Shown here: positions 53,118 through 61,595 of the stretch, piece by piece | Layout of the letters: each line of letters starts with the position of its first letter | Numbering within the stretch: position 1 is the stretch's first letter | NCBI RefSeq assembly: GCF_027922425.1 | Contig: NZ_BSFQ01000040.1 | Coordinates: forward strand, 1-64,000 | Origin: Pseudonocardia halophobica | GTDB taxonomy: Bacteria > Actinomycetota > Actinomycetes > Mycobacteriales > Pseudonocardiaceae | DNA length: 64,000 nucleotides | Direction: 5' to 3' | Notes under the pieces: model-generated | Told to the model about the DNA's origin: nothing | The model's input: only the letters and a program-made list of their open reading frames with translations | Databases searched by the model: none | Made by a program: the position numbers and the translations under genes

Positions 53118-56024
53118 TCACCCGTCCTCGCCGACCCGTCCGGCCAGGGTCAGCAGGGCCCGCACGGCGTCCGCGGCGTGCACCCGTCCGGCCGCATCGA
53201 TCCAGGTCGGGACGCTCCGGCGGCCCCTCCCGGGGCGGCTGAGGTCGACCTCGAGGGTGTCGTGCAGCCACAGCTCACCCACGGGGACCGGCAGGCCCGC
53301 TGTGCGGCAGGCCACCACCACCTCGGGCAGGGCCGACCAGCGCACCGGCCGCCCGTCGCCGACGACCTCCCCCGCCACCACGTCGGAGGCGAGCGGCAGG
53401 TCCAGGATCTCGGCCAGCGCGTGCGGCTCCCCGCCGACGATCAGGTCGTGTGCCGGCAGCACCGCGGCGGCCCACGGCGCGTCGAGCACCACGGCCGCGT
53501 CGACGCTCACGACCGTGCCCGCGAGCGAGCGGACCCGGTCGGGAAGGTCGAGCGCGTCGACGTCGACGGCCCCCTCCGCGACGGCCGCGGCCAGCACCGC
53601 GTGTGCGTCGGCCGCGAGTGCGGCGTCGACGGTGCGCCCGCCGTCGGCGAGCCGGTCGAGCAGGTCCGCGGCCTCGTCCGTGGTCCCGACGGCCAGCTCC
53701 GCGCGGACGCCGATCGCGGCGAGCAGGCGCTCGTCGAGCCCGGCCGGGACCGGGTCGTAGAGGCCCGCGAGGCGCTCGGCGCCCGGCAACCGCCAGTGCC
53801 CGGGCTCGTGCCCGCCGAGCAGGGCGTTCCGGGCGAGCCACCAGCCGGTGTAGCCGCCCGGCTCCAGCACGGCGGCCCGCGTCTCCGGGCGGCCGGCGAG
53901 CAGCGCCAGCGCGGCGGGCCAGGCGTCGTCGGCGACCAGGTCGAGGTCCCGGACCCCGGTGACCCGGGTGGGTTCGGCGCCCTCGTCCCACCAGAGGTCC
54001 TCGTCGTGCAGGTCGTGGTCCGGCCCCGTCGGCTCGTCGTCGACGACGACGGCGAACCCGTCGAGCACCCCGGACGCGACGAGCGCCTCCCGCGGGATCC
54101 GCGCGGCCCACGCCGGGTCGAGGACGCCGATCGGCGCCTCCGCGTCGAACAGCGGCCGGACCGCGGCGTCGGGGAGCATCAGCTCGTCGGCGCGCGACGG
54201 CAGGCCCTCCGCGTCCGGGAGCGCGAGCGCACCGAACCCGGGCGCGACGGTGACGGCGAGCAGGCCGAGCACGGCCTCGGCGAGGGGCGCGGTGTCCAGG
54301 CCGGCGTCGGCGTCGTCGAGCGAGCGGTCGACGGCCTCGCGCAGCGCGGGATGGTCGAGCAGCGCACCGGGATCGGTGGCGGTGGCCCCGAGCCGCTCCA
54401 GCAGCGGGTGGACCGCGTCCGGATCGGCGACGTGCAGGCCGGGCAGGGCGAGCTCGGCGACGGCCCGGGTGCCGGTGTCGAGGCCGGACCCCGGGAGCAG
54501 GACGCTCGGCGGACCGGCGACCAGGCGCCCGTCGAGCAGCGGGACCGGGAGGGCGCGCAGCTCCTCGGTCAGCCCGGGCACGGTCTCGACGGCGGGCTCC
54601 AGGGCGGCGTACAGCCCGCACCACCAGCGCGGCTCCCGCTCCACGCCGTGCAGCCGCTCCGCCAGGCCGGCGGCGCCGACCCGGCCGACCCCGAGCTCGC
54701 CGAGCGCCACCGACTGCCGGGGCTCGACGGCGGCGAGCCGCCCGAACGCGGGATCGGCGGCGGCGAGCAGGGCGGGCAGGTCCGGGGCGCCGGGCAGGTC
54801 GAGCCATTCGGCGCGACGCGGCACGAGGTCTGCGGTTTCCGATGGGGCCCCGGGGGTCGCGGCGGGCAGCCAGGCGCCCTCGGCCAGGGCGTCGACGACG
54901 GCCGCGCGCAACCGGCCGTCGAGCTCGGAGAGCGGGAAACCGGGCGCGGGCACGAGGTCGAGCCGGCGCTCGGGAGCGACGGCCCGGACAAGGTCGAGGT
55001 AGGCCGCGGCGGCCGCGGCGAGCACCGCGTCCGCGGTGGGTCCGGTCCGGACGCGGCGCCGGTCCGGGTCCAACGGCAGGTCGGCGATCAGCCGGGCGGG
55101 CAGCCCGAGCCGCTCGACGGCGGCCGTCGGCGCGTGCAGGACCTCACCGGAGTCCGGGCCGAGCGGGGCGGGCTCGCCCAGGACGTCGACCGGCAGCGCC
55201 CAGCAGACCCCGCGCTCGCGGCGGTACCGCTCCTCCACCGCCGCGCCGGGCTCGGTCGTGACGCTGCTGCGGACCACGCGGAAGCGCCGGTCGCCGACGA
55301 TCGTGATCCCGTCGACCTCCTCGCGCCGCAGCACCGTGGGCTCCCCGGCCGGCGGCGCGAGGACGACCTCGGCGAGGTCCGGCAACGCGAGCAGGAGGTC
55401 CGGGGCCGCGGCGCGGGCGCGTTCGAGCAGGTCGGCGGGGTCGAGGCCGGGGCGCACCGGGAGCCGGACCTCGGTGGCGTACCCGGCGGGCGGGCCCGGC
55501 TCGTCGGGCTCGACGGGCCAGACCAGGCGCAGCACGGGCACGTGCCCGCCGCGCCGGGTCAGCTCGGCGGCGGGGCCGGGCAGCTCGCGCACGGCGGCGG
55601 CGGTGTCGGCCGCGGAGAACTGCACGCCGGTGCCGGGCGCGATGGCCAGACGGGGAGCGTCGGAGACCGGGAGCACCGCCGCGAAGCCGACGCCGAAGCG
55701 CCCGGCCGCGCCGGGGTCGTCGCGTTTGGCGGAGGCGCGCAGCGAGGCGAGCGCCGCGACCCCGTCCGCATCGAGCGGGGCGCCGGTGTTCGCGACGCGC
55801 AGTTCCCCGGCGACCGCGGTGAGGTGCAGCCGGCCGGGCACACCGGCGGCGCGCGCGGCGTCGGCGGCGTTCTGGGCGAGCTCGACGAACCAGGTCTCGG
55901 CGTAGCCGCCGAGGACGAGGTCCTCCTCCGCGTTGGCGTCCTCGCGGAAGCGGGTCGGCGAGTCGGACCAGGCCGCGAGCAGCGCGGCGCGGAGCGGGGC
56001 CGTGCCGAACGGATCCGTGCCCAC
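53118..56024 (-). CDS. GHKL ATPase with sacsin N-terminal-like domain
   Basis: 968 residues. The Hsp90-like ATP-binding site is in the first 170 residues: YAETWFVELAQNAADAARAAG (N box) and GAAGRFGVGFAAVLPVSDAPRL (G box). The rest is Leu/Ala/Asp-rich without other recognised domains, and the length is normal for the actinobacterial sacsin-like proteins. Such proteins are presumed chaperones or components of unknown complexes. GTG 56024. It is 20 nt downstream of the DUF3027 gene on the same strand, and they may share a message. Confidence 0.8.
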   Translation of the reverse strand: MGTDPFGTAPLRAALLAAWSDSPTRFREDANAEEDLVLGGYAETWFVELAQNAADAARAAGVPGRLHLTAVAGELRVANTGAPLDADGVAALASLRASAKRDDPGAAGRFGVGFAAVLPVSDAPRLAIAPGTGVQFSAADTAAAVRELPGPAAELTRRGGHVPVLRLVWPVEPDEPGPPAGYATEVRLPVRPGLDPADLLERARAAAPDLLLALPDLAEVVLAPPAGEPTVLRREEVDGITIVGDRRFRVVRSSVTTEPGAAVEERYRRERGVCWALPVDVLGEPAPLGPDSGEVLHAPTAAVERLGLPARLIADLPLDPDRRRVRTGPTADAVLAAAAAAYLDLVRAVAPERRLDLVPAPGFPLSELDGRLRAAVVDALAEGAWLPAATPGAPSETADLVPRRAEWLDLPGAPDLPALLAAADPAFGRLAAVEPRQSVALGELGVGRVGAAGLAERLHGVEREPRWWCGLYAALEPAVETVPGLTEELRALPVPLLDGRLVAGPPSVLLPGSGLDTGTRAVAELALPGLHVADPDAVHPLLERLGATATDPGALLDHPALREAVDRSLDDADAGLDTAPLAEAVLGLLAVTVAPGFGALALPDAEGLPSRADELMLPDAAVRPLFDAEAPIGVLDPAWAARIPREALVASGVLDGFAVVVDDEPTGPDHDLHDEDLWWDEGAEPTRVTGVRDLDLVADDAWPAALALLAGRPETRAAVLEPGGYTGWWLARNALLGGHEPGHWRLPGAERLAGLYDPVPAGLDERLLAAIGVRAELAVGTTDEAADLLDRLADGGRTVDAALAADAHAVLAAAVAEGAVDVDALDLPDRVRSLAGTVVSVDAAVVLDAPWAAAVLPAHDLIVGGEPHALAEILDLPLASDVVAGEVVGDGRPVRWSALPEVVVACRTAGLPVPVGELWLHDTLEVDLSRPGRGRRSVPTWIDAAGRVHAADAVRALLTLAGRVGEDG

Positions 56025-56044
56025 GAGATCCGCGGGGGCCTCGA

Positions 56045-57226
56045 TCAGGAGGTCACGCCCTCGTCGGACCCGGGGGACGCGGGGGACGCGGCCTCGGCGG
56101 TGTCGGCGGTGTCGGCGGCGGCGGTGTCGGCAGCGGTCTCGGCGGTGGCGGCCTCACCAGCGGCCCCGACCACCTCGTCCGGCGCCGCGACCTCCTCCAC
56201 CGCCTCGTCCGTGTCGGTCACGGCGGCGGTGGCGGCGGGTGCCTCGGCGGCGTCGGCGACCGCGGCGGGCGCGTCTGCGGCCGCGGGCGAGACGGCCTCC
56301 TGCGGCGTCTCCTCCTCCACGACCACCCCGGTGTCGGCGGCCTCGGCGGTCGCGGCCTCCGTGGCGGGCGCCTCGGCCGGTGCATCGGCGGCCGGCTCGG
56401 CCTCCGCCTCCGCCGGCGCCGCGGTGCCAGTGGAGATCCGCTCCAGGTCCACCCCGTCGTCGTAGACCAGCGCGGAGACGTGGACCGGCGAGCCCTGCTC
56501 CACCTTCAGCTCCGAGTGCGCGCCGCACCCGAACTCCACGGAGACGACCGAGCCGTCGGCCGGCGAGTACTCGTTGGCGCACGCCCCGAACCCGGCGCGC
56601 AGCGACCCGGCGAGCGGGGTGAAGAAACCGCAGGTCGCGCACACCTCGGTGGCCGCGCGGGCCATGTCGGAGCCCGGGCCGCGGACGTCCCGCCAGCGCT
56701 CGGCGGCCTCGAGCCGGCCCTCCCGGCTGAGCACGCGGGTGCGGCCGAGCCCGATCTCGACCGCGACCTCCTCGACGGCCGGGTCGTCCGACTGCACGTA
56801 GGCGGGGACGAGCCGGGAGTCCTCCGGCTCGGTCGGCAGCAGGTCGCCGGGACCGAGGTCGCCGGGGCGGACCCGCTCCTGCCACGGCACCCAGGCCGGC
56901 GCGACCATCGCCTCGTCGCCCGGGAGCAGCACGACCTCGCTGACGGTCACCGGCCCGTCCGCGAGGGCGGCGAGCGTGACCGACCAGTGCCAGCCGTGGT
57001 AGCCGGCGAGGTCGGCGGCGAAGTGGTGGCTCACCGAGACCTCGTCCTCGACCACGTACCCGAGGTACTCGCCGACCGCCGCCGCACCGGCGTGCTCGCC
57101 GATGTCCGCCGAGGCCTCCTCGACGGCGGCGGTGCGGGCGCGCTCGACTGCCCCGGCCAGCGGGCCGGGCACGGCGGGGGCGTCCGCGGGGCTGGTCTCG
57201 GGGTCGATCCCGGTGATCGCGCTCAT
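56045..57226 (-). CDS. DUF3027 domain protein
   Basis: 393 residues. The N-terminal two thirds match DUF3027: VGEYLGYVVEDEVSVSHHFAADLAGYHGWHWSVTLAAL, VVLLPGDEAMVAPAWVPWQERVRPGDLGPGDLLP, and a cysteine set (EVCATCGFFTPLAGSLRAGFGACANEYSP ... VEFGCGAHSE) that could bind zinc. The C-terminal 125 residues are an Ala/Glu/Asp/Thr-rich acidic tail. The function is unknown. ATG 57226; a near-consensus CACAAT lies 7 nt upstream. It is divergent from the glutaminyl cyclase gene. Confidence 0.85.
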   Translation of the reverse strand: MSAITGIDPETSPADAPAVPGPLAGAVERARTAAVEEASADIGEHAGAAAVGEYLGYVVEDEVSVSHHFAADLAGYHGWHWSVTLAALADGPVTVSEVVLLPGDEAMVAPAWVPWQERVRPGDLGPGDLLPTEPEDSRLVPAYVQSDDPAVEEVAVEIGLGRTRVLSREGRLEAAERWRDVRGPGSDMARAATEVCATCGFFTPLAGSLRAGFGACANEYSPADGSVVSVEFGCGAHSELKVEQGSPVHVSALVYDDGVDLERISTGTAAPAEAEAEPAADAPAEAPATEAATAEAADTGVVVEEETPQEAVSPAAADAPAAVADAAEAPAATAAVTDTDEAVEEVAAPDEVVGAAGEAATAETAADTAAADTADTAEAASPASPGSDEGVTS

Positions 57227-57298
57227 CGGGTCGATTGTGCCACCCGGGCCGGGCGCGTCGGAGCGCCGTCCCTGCACCGTGCGGCAGGATCTCGGGCG

Positions 57299-58093
57299 AT
57301 GCGACGGGTGCTGCTGGGACTGGTCGCGGCGGTCACCGCCGTGACGGCGGGCGTGGCCGCCTGCGCCGCCGCGACCCCGCCCGAGGCGCTCGGCTCCGCC
57401 GCGGCCGTCCGCCCGGTCGTACTCGCCGAGGTGCCGCACGACCCGACCGCCTTCACCCAGGGCCTGGAGCTCTCCCCCGACGACCCGGGAACGCTCTACG
57501 AGGGCACCGGCCTGGCCGGCCACTCCCAGCTCCGCGAGCTCGACGCCGCCACCGGCGCCGTGCGCCGGGCCGTCCCGCTGCCCGGCAGCCTGTTCGGCGA
57601 GGGGATCACCGTCGTCGGACCGTCGATCTGGCAGCTGACCTGGCAGGACGGGGTGGCGCTGGAGTGGGACCGGGCCACCTTCACGCTGCGGCGGCAGGTC
57701 CCGGTCGGGGGCGAGGGCTGGGGCCTCTGCGCCGAACCGGGCCGGCTCGTCCGCTCCGACGGCACCGACCGCCTGCGCTTCCACGACCCCGCGACCTTCG
57801 CCGAGACAGGTTCGGTCGCGGTCACGCTCGACGGCGCCCCCGTCACGGAGCTCAACGAGCTGGAGTGCGTCGGCGGCGCGGTGTGGGCGAACGTGTGGCG
57901 TACCGACCGGGTCGTCCGCATCGACCCGGCGACGGGCGCCGTGACGGCCGTCGTCGACGCGTCCGGGCTGCTCGACCCGGCCCGCCGGGCGGAGACGGAC
58001 GTGCTCAACGGCATCGCCCACCTGAGCGGCGACGAGTACCTCCTCACGGGCAAGCTCTGGCCCGCCGCGTTCCGCGTCCGGCTACCCGGGTGA
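57299..58093 (+). CDS. Glutaminyl-peptide cyclotransferase, lipoprotein type
   Basis: 264 residues. MRRVLLGLVAAVTAVTAGVAAC has a lipoprotein-type signal with VAAC. The five-bladed propeller sequence follows: VPHDPTAFTQGLELSPDDPGTLYEGTG, SQLRELDAATGAV, FGEGITVVGPSIWQLTWQDGVALEWD, LNELECVGGAVWANVWRTDRVVRIDPATGAV, LNGIAHLSGDEYLLTGKLWP. This is the plant/bacterial type enzyme that forms pyroglutamate at protein N-termini. ATG 57299; CAGGAT lies 8 nt upstream. Confidence 0.87.
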   Translation: MRRVLLGLVAAVTAVTAGVAACAAATPPEALGSAAAVRPVVLAEVPHDPTAFTQGLELSPDDPGTLYEGTGLAGHSQLRELDAATGAVRRAVPLPGSLFGEGITVVGPSIWQLTWQDGVALEWDRATFTLRRQVPVGGEGWGLCAEPGRLVRSDGTDRLRFHDPATFAETGSVAVTLDGAPVTELNELECVGGAVWANVWRTDRVVRIDPATGAVTAVVDASGLLDPARRAETDVLNGIAHLSGDEYLLTGKLWPAAFRVRLPG

Positions 58094-58154
58094 CGTGACG
58101 CGATCACCGCAGCGGAGGGCCGCGCCGGCCCGGTCCGCCGGGCAGAATGAGGGC

Positions 58155-59906
58155 ATGGCGCGCGATCACCGGACCGGTTGGTGGGGCGGGCGCGCGCGGC
58201 GCTGGGCCACCGCCGACGGCGCGCCCCACCAGCGTCCCGAGCCGGAGCCGGCGCCCGAGACGCCGCGACCGGAACCGCCGCCCTACGTCCCGACCGTCCG
58301 CCGCCGCTACCCGTGGCACGACGACCCGGACTACGACCCCACCGAGTACCGCCGCGAGCCCGAGGGGCCGACCCGGTTCGCCGAGTGGATCGAGCAGGCC
58401 CCGGCCGACGACCCCGCACCCACCCGCGCGCCCGGCACCGGGCACGGTGCCGCGCCCCCGCCCGGCACCGGGCACGGTGCCGCGCCCCCGCCCGACCCCG
58501 GCCCGGAGCAGCCCGGGGAGCAGGCCCCGCCCCCGCCCCGGATGCCGAAGAAGCTCACGGTCACCCGGGTCGCCGCGCTGCGCAGCCGCCAGCTCACGGG
58601 CGCGGCGGTGAACACGTTCCGCCGCGCGGCCACGGCCGACGGCGCCGACCGCTCCGGCCTCACCTCGCTGACCTACGCCTCGATGATGGACTACGCGGTC
58701 GACGCCGCCGTGGCCGTCGCGCTGGCCAACACCCTCTTCTTCGCCGCGGCCACGGCGGAGAGCAAGACCAACGTCGCGCTGTACCTGCTGATCACCGTGG
58801 CCCCGTTCGCCGTGGTCGCACCGGTGATCGGGCCGCTGCTCGACCGCCTGCAGCGCGGGCGGCGCGCCGCGCTGGCGGTGGCCATGCTCGGCCGCGCGGT
58901 GCTCGCCGTGGTCATGGCCCTGAACTACGACAACTGGATCCTCTACCCCGCCGCGCTCGGCGCGATGGTGCTCAGCAAGTCGTTCACCGTGCTCAAGGCC
59001 GCGGTCACGCCGCGCGTGCTGCCCGAGGGCATCACCCTGGCCACCACGAACTCCCGGCTGACCACGTTCGGCCTGATCGCCGGCGCCGTGTTCGGCGGCA
59101 TCGCCAGCGGCGTCGCCTACCTGTTCGGCTCGCCCGGGGCGCTCTACTACACCGCCGCGCTCGGCGTGGTGGGCGCGCTGCTGTGCAGCCGGATCCCGCG
59201 CTGGGTCGAGGTCACCGCGGGCGAGGTACCGGCCCGGCTGCGGAGCACCCGCCGCCCGCGCCGCCGTCCCGTCGGACGCTCGGTCGTGGTCGCGCTGTGG
59301 GGCAACGGCGCCGCCCGCGTGGTGACCGGCTTCCTCACCCTGTTCGTGGCGTTCGTCGTCAAGGAGCAGGCGCAGGGCGACGCGGCGCAGCAGCTCTACC
59401 TGATCGGCATCATCGGCGCGGCGGCCGGCGTCGGGTCCTTCCTGGGCAACGGCGTGGGCTCGCGCATCCACTTCGGGCGGGCCGAGGCGATGGTCATCGG
59501 CTGCGTGTCGGCCGCCTGCGCCGCGGCCGCGGTGGCCGCCGTGCTGCCCGGCATCCTCACGGCCGCGATCGTGGGCCTGGTCGCCGCGACCGGGAGCGCG
59601 CTGGCGAAGGTCTGCCTCGACGCGGTGATCCAGCGCGACCTGCCCGAGGAGTCCCGGGCGTCGGCGTTCGGCCGCTCCGAGACCGTGCTGCAGCTGGCCT
59701 GGGTGTCCGGCGGCGCGCTCGGCGTGCTGCTCCCGCACAGCGGGTTCCGGCTGGGGTTCGCCGTGGTGGCCGCGGTGGTCGCCGTCGTCGGGATCCAGAC
59801 GGCGCTCGTGTGGCGGGGGAGGACGCTGGTCCCGGGCCTGGGTCTGAAGGAGCCGCTGCCCGAGCGCAGGCCCGCCCCGTCGGAGGCCGCGTCCGGCGCT
59901 CCGTAG
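58155..59906 (+). CDS. Major facilitator superfamily transporter
   Basis: 583 residues. About 130 N-terminal residues are Pro/Arg/Glu-rich and include a 10-residue duplication (PGTGHGAAPP twice, a 30-bp tandem repeat at 58431-58490). Twelve hydrophobic helices follow, beginning at about residue 170 (YASMMDYAVDAAVAVALANTLFFAA), with VIGPLLDRLQRGRRAALAVAMLGR as loop 2-3. It resembles the MFS protein encoded beside DUF2771 and DUF3027 genes in mycobacteria. The substrate is unknown. ATG 58155 is preferred over 58095; CAGAAT lies 6 nt upstream. Confidence 0.85.
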   Translation: MARDHRTGWWGGRARRWATADGAPHQRPEPEPAPETPRPEPPPYVPTVRRRYPWHDDPDYDPTEYRREPEGPTRFAEWIEQAPADDPAPTRAPGTGHGAAPPPGTGHGAAPPPDPGPEQPGEQAPPPPRMPKKLTVTRVAALRSRQLTGAAVNTFRRAATADGADRSGLTSLTYASMMDYAVDAAVAVALANTLFFAAATAESKTNVALYLLITVAPFAVVAPVIGPLLDRLQRGRRAALAVAMLGRAVLAVVMALNYDNWILYPAALGAMVLSKSFTVLKAAVTPRVLPEGITLATTNSRLTTFGLIAGAVFGGIASGVAYLFGSPGALYYTAALGVVGALLCSRIPRWVEVTAGEVPARLRSTRRPRRRPVGRSVVVALWGNGAARVVTGFLTLFVAFVVKEQAQGDAAQQLYLIGIIGAAAGVGSFLGNGVGSRIHFGRAEAMVIGCVSAACAAAAVAAVLPGILTAAIVGLVAATGSALAKVCLDAVIQRDLPEESRASAFGRSETVLQLAWVSGGALGVLLPHSGFRLGFAVVAAVVAVVGIQTALVWRGRTLVPGLGLKEPLPERRPAPSEAASGAP

Positions 59907-59915
59907 GCTGGTGGC
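59904..59915 (+). promoter_or_regulatory. Leaderless promoter -10 of the DUF2771 gene
   Basis: TAGGCT (59904-59909) lies exactly 6 nt before GTG 59916, and its first bases are the MFS stop codon. Confidence 0.55.
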
Positions 59916-60401
59916 GTGTCCCGGACCCGCCGGAGCCTGCTCGCCGCCCTCACGCTGACCACCGCCGTCGTGCTGGCCGGATGCGGGAGCGACGAGAAGC
60001 CGCAGGTCACGTGGGCCGCGGGTGCGGCCACGCAGTCGAGCGGGCCCGCGCAGTTCTGCGACCTCAAGATGAAGGACTGCAGCAACGACGAGGCCGCCCA
60101 GGCGCGGCTCGCCGTCCCGGCAGGGACGCCCGTCGAGGTGACCGTGCCGGAGGAGGTCTCCGAGGCGCCCTGGTCGGTGGTGTTCTCGTACACGGGCCCG
60201 GACGGGCAGCGCACGGACGGTCGCAGTCCCGTCTTCGCCCCGAACGCACGGACCAGCTACACGCTCACGCTGCCCGAGCCGGGCGACGTGCTCGGTACGG
60301 CCCAGGTGCAGCTGCTCGGCGCCGCACCCGTCGCCAACCCGGACACCGGCGAGCTGGACTACCCCGCGCGCGCGACCTGGGTGCTCGTCGCCCAGCAGTG
60401 A
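59916..60401 (+). CDS. DUF2771 domain lipoprotein
   Basis: 161 residues. MSRTRRSLLAALTLTTAVVL followed by AGC is a lipoprotein signal. The external domain (FCDLKMKDCSNDEAAQARLAVPAGTPVEVTVPEEVSEAPWSVVFSY, then LGTAQVQLLGAAPVANPDTGELDYPARATWVLVAQ) fits DUF2771, with two Cys that may form a disulfide. The function is unknown. GTG 59916 has a -10 six bases upstream, so it is leaderless. Confidence 0.82.
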   Translation: MSRTRRSLLAALTLTTAVVLAGCGSDEKPQVTWAAGAATQSSGPAQFCDLKMKDCSNDEAAQARLAVPAGTPVEVTVPEEVSEAPWSVVFSYTGPDGQRTDGRSPVFAPNARTSYTLTLPEPGDVLGTAQVQLLGAAPVANPDTGELDYPARATWVLVAQQ

Positions 60402-60634
60402 GCCTCCGCGCGACCGTGCGCCGAGTGCGTGTTCTGCCTCACCCTTACGGCCCTTCCTTCTGACTCCGCTCGGCCGCGTCCTGGACCGAACGGCGTATCC
60501 GCACACCTCCGTACAGCCTCACTCCGCCCAGGAGTCGTAACAGAGCCCGCTTACCGTCCGATGGGGATTCAGAGGGCTGAACCGGTTGAAACTGCACATA
60601 CCGGACAGCCGAACCGAGCGACCCGGGGGGATTC
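60402..60634. other. Intergenic region upstream of the Pel-like locus
   Basis: 233 bp, lower in GC than its surroundings. TTGAAA (60586-60591) could be a -35 element, but no TANNNT lies at the right distance. The region probably carries the promoter of the epimerase-deacetylase-PelF operon. Confidence 0.35.
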
Positions 60635-61591
60635 GTGGCCGCGAGTACGCGTGCAGTGGTGGTGGGTGGAGCCGGCTTCATCGGCTCGTCGATCGTGGAG
60701 CGCCTGGCGTCGGGGGGCGCCGAGGTCCTCGTCGTCGACGACCTGAGCCGGGGGCGCCTGGAGAACCTGAAGGGCCCCGGCGCGAGCGCCGAGCTCGCCG
60801 AGATCGACATCCGGGACGCCGACGCGCTGCACCGGAGGATGGTGGCCTTCGGGCCCGAGGTCGTGTTCCACCTCGCCGCCCAGATCGACGTGCGGGCCTC
60901 CATGGCCGATCCGGCCGAGGACGCCTGGCGCAACGTCGTCGGCTCGGTCAACGTCTTCTCCGCCGCCCACGCGGCCGGCGCCCGGCGGGTGGTCAACACC
61001 TCGACCGGCGGCGCCATCTACGGCCCCGACGCCCCGGTGCCGACGCCCGAGACCGCCCCGACCGAGCCGCTGTCCGCCTACGGGCTGAGCAAGCGCACCG
61101 TCGAGACCTACGCCGACTGGTTCCGCCGCGCCAAGGGCCTCGACGTCGTGACGCTGCGGTACGGCAACGTCTACGGCGAGCGCCAGGACCCGAAGGGCGA
61201 CGCGGGCGTGATCGCGATCTTCTGCGACGCGGTCCTTGCCGGCACGCGTCCGACGGTCTTCGGCGACGGCTCGCAGACCCGCGACTTCGTCTACGTCGGC
61301 GACGTCGCCCGCGCCAACCTGGCCGCGGCCGAGGCCGAGGGCCCGCTGCGGCCGGTCTACAACGTCGGCACCGGGCGCGAGGTGAGCATCCGCGAGCTGA
61401 TCGCGACGGTCGCTCGCGCCGCGGGCGCGGACCCCGCGCTCGCCGAGCCGGTCCTCGCCCCGACCCGCGCCGGCGAGGTCCAGCGCAGCTGCCTCGACGT
61501 CCGGGAGGCCCGGCGCGATCTCGGCCTGCCGGAGCCGACGGCCCTCGAGGAGGGCCTGCGCCGCACCCTCGACTGGATGCGGAGCCTGTAG
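60635..61591 (+). CDS. UDP-sugar 4-epimerase (GalE/PelX-like extended SDR)
   Basis: 318 residues. VVVGGAGFIGSSIVERLASGG (GxxGxxG), FHLAAQIDVRASM, NTSTGGAIYG (Ser/Thr of the triad), AYGLSKRTVETYADWF (YxxxK), and LRYGNVYGERQDPKG, FGDGSQTRDFVYVGDVARANL are standard for UDP-glucose/UDP-GlcNAc 4-epimerases. The Pel system needs UDP-GalNAc, made by such an epimerase (PelX). GTG 60635; the PelA-like gene follows after 4 nt. Confidence 0.85.
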   Translation: MAASTRAVVVGGAGFIGSSIVERLASGGAEVLVVDDLSRGRLENLKGPGASAELAEIDIRDADALHRRMVAFGPEVVFHLAAQIDVRASMADPAEDAWRNVVGSVNVFSAAHAAGARRVVNTSTGGAIYGPDAPVPTPETAPTEPLSAYGLSKRTVETYADWFRRAKGLDVVTLRYGNVYGERQDPKGDAGVIAIFCDAVLAGTRPTVFGDGSQTRDFVYVGDVARANLAAAEAEGPLRPVYNVGTGREVSIRELIATVARAAGADPALAEPVLAPTRAGEVQRSCLDVREARRDLGLPEPTALEEGLRRTLDWMRSL

Positions 61592-61595
61592 ACCG

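Noticed and set aside
51888..56465. 1525-codon plus-strand open frame
   Set aside because: It is antisense to mshA, the GHKL ATPase and part of the DUF3027 gene, is Arg/Gly/Pro-rich and matches no family; it is an effect of high GC.
60537..60564. CGTAAC before the Pel-like operon as a sigma-BldN promoter
   Set aside because: The -10 would be CCGATG, a poor match to CGTTGA.
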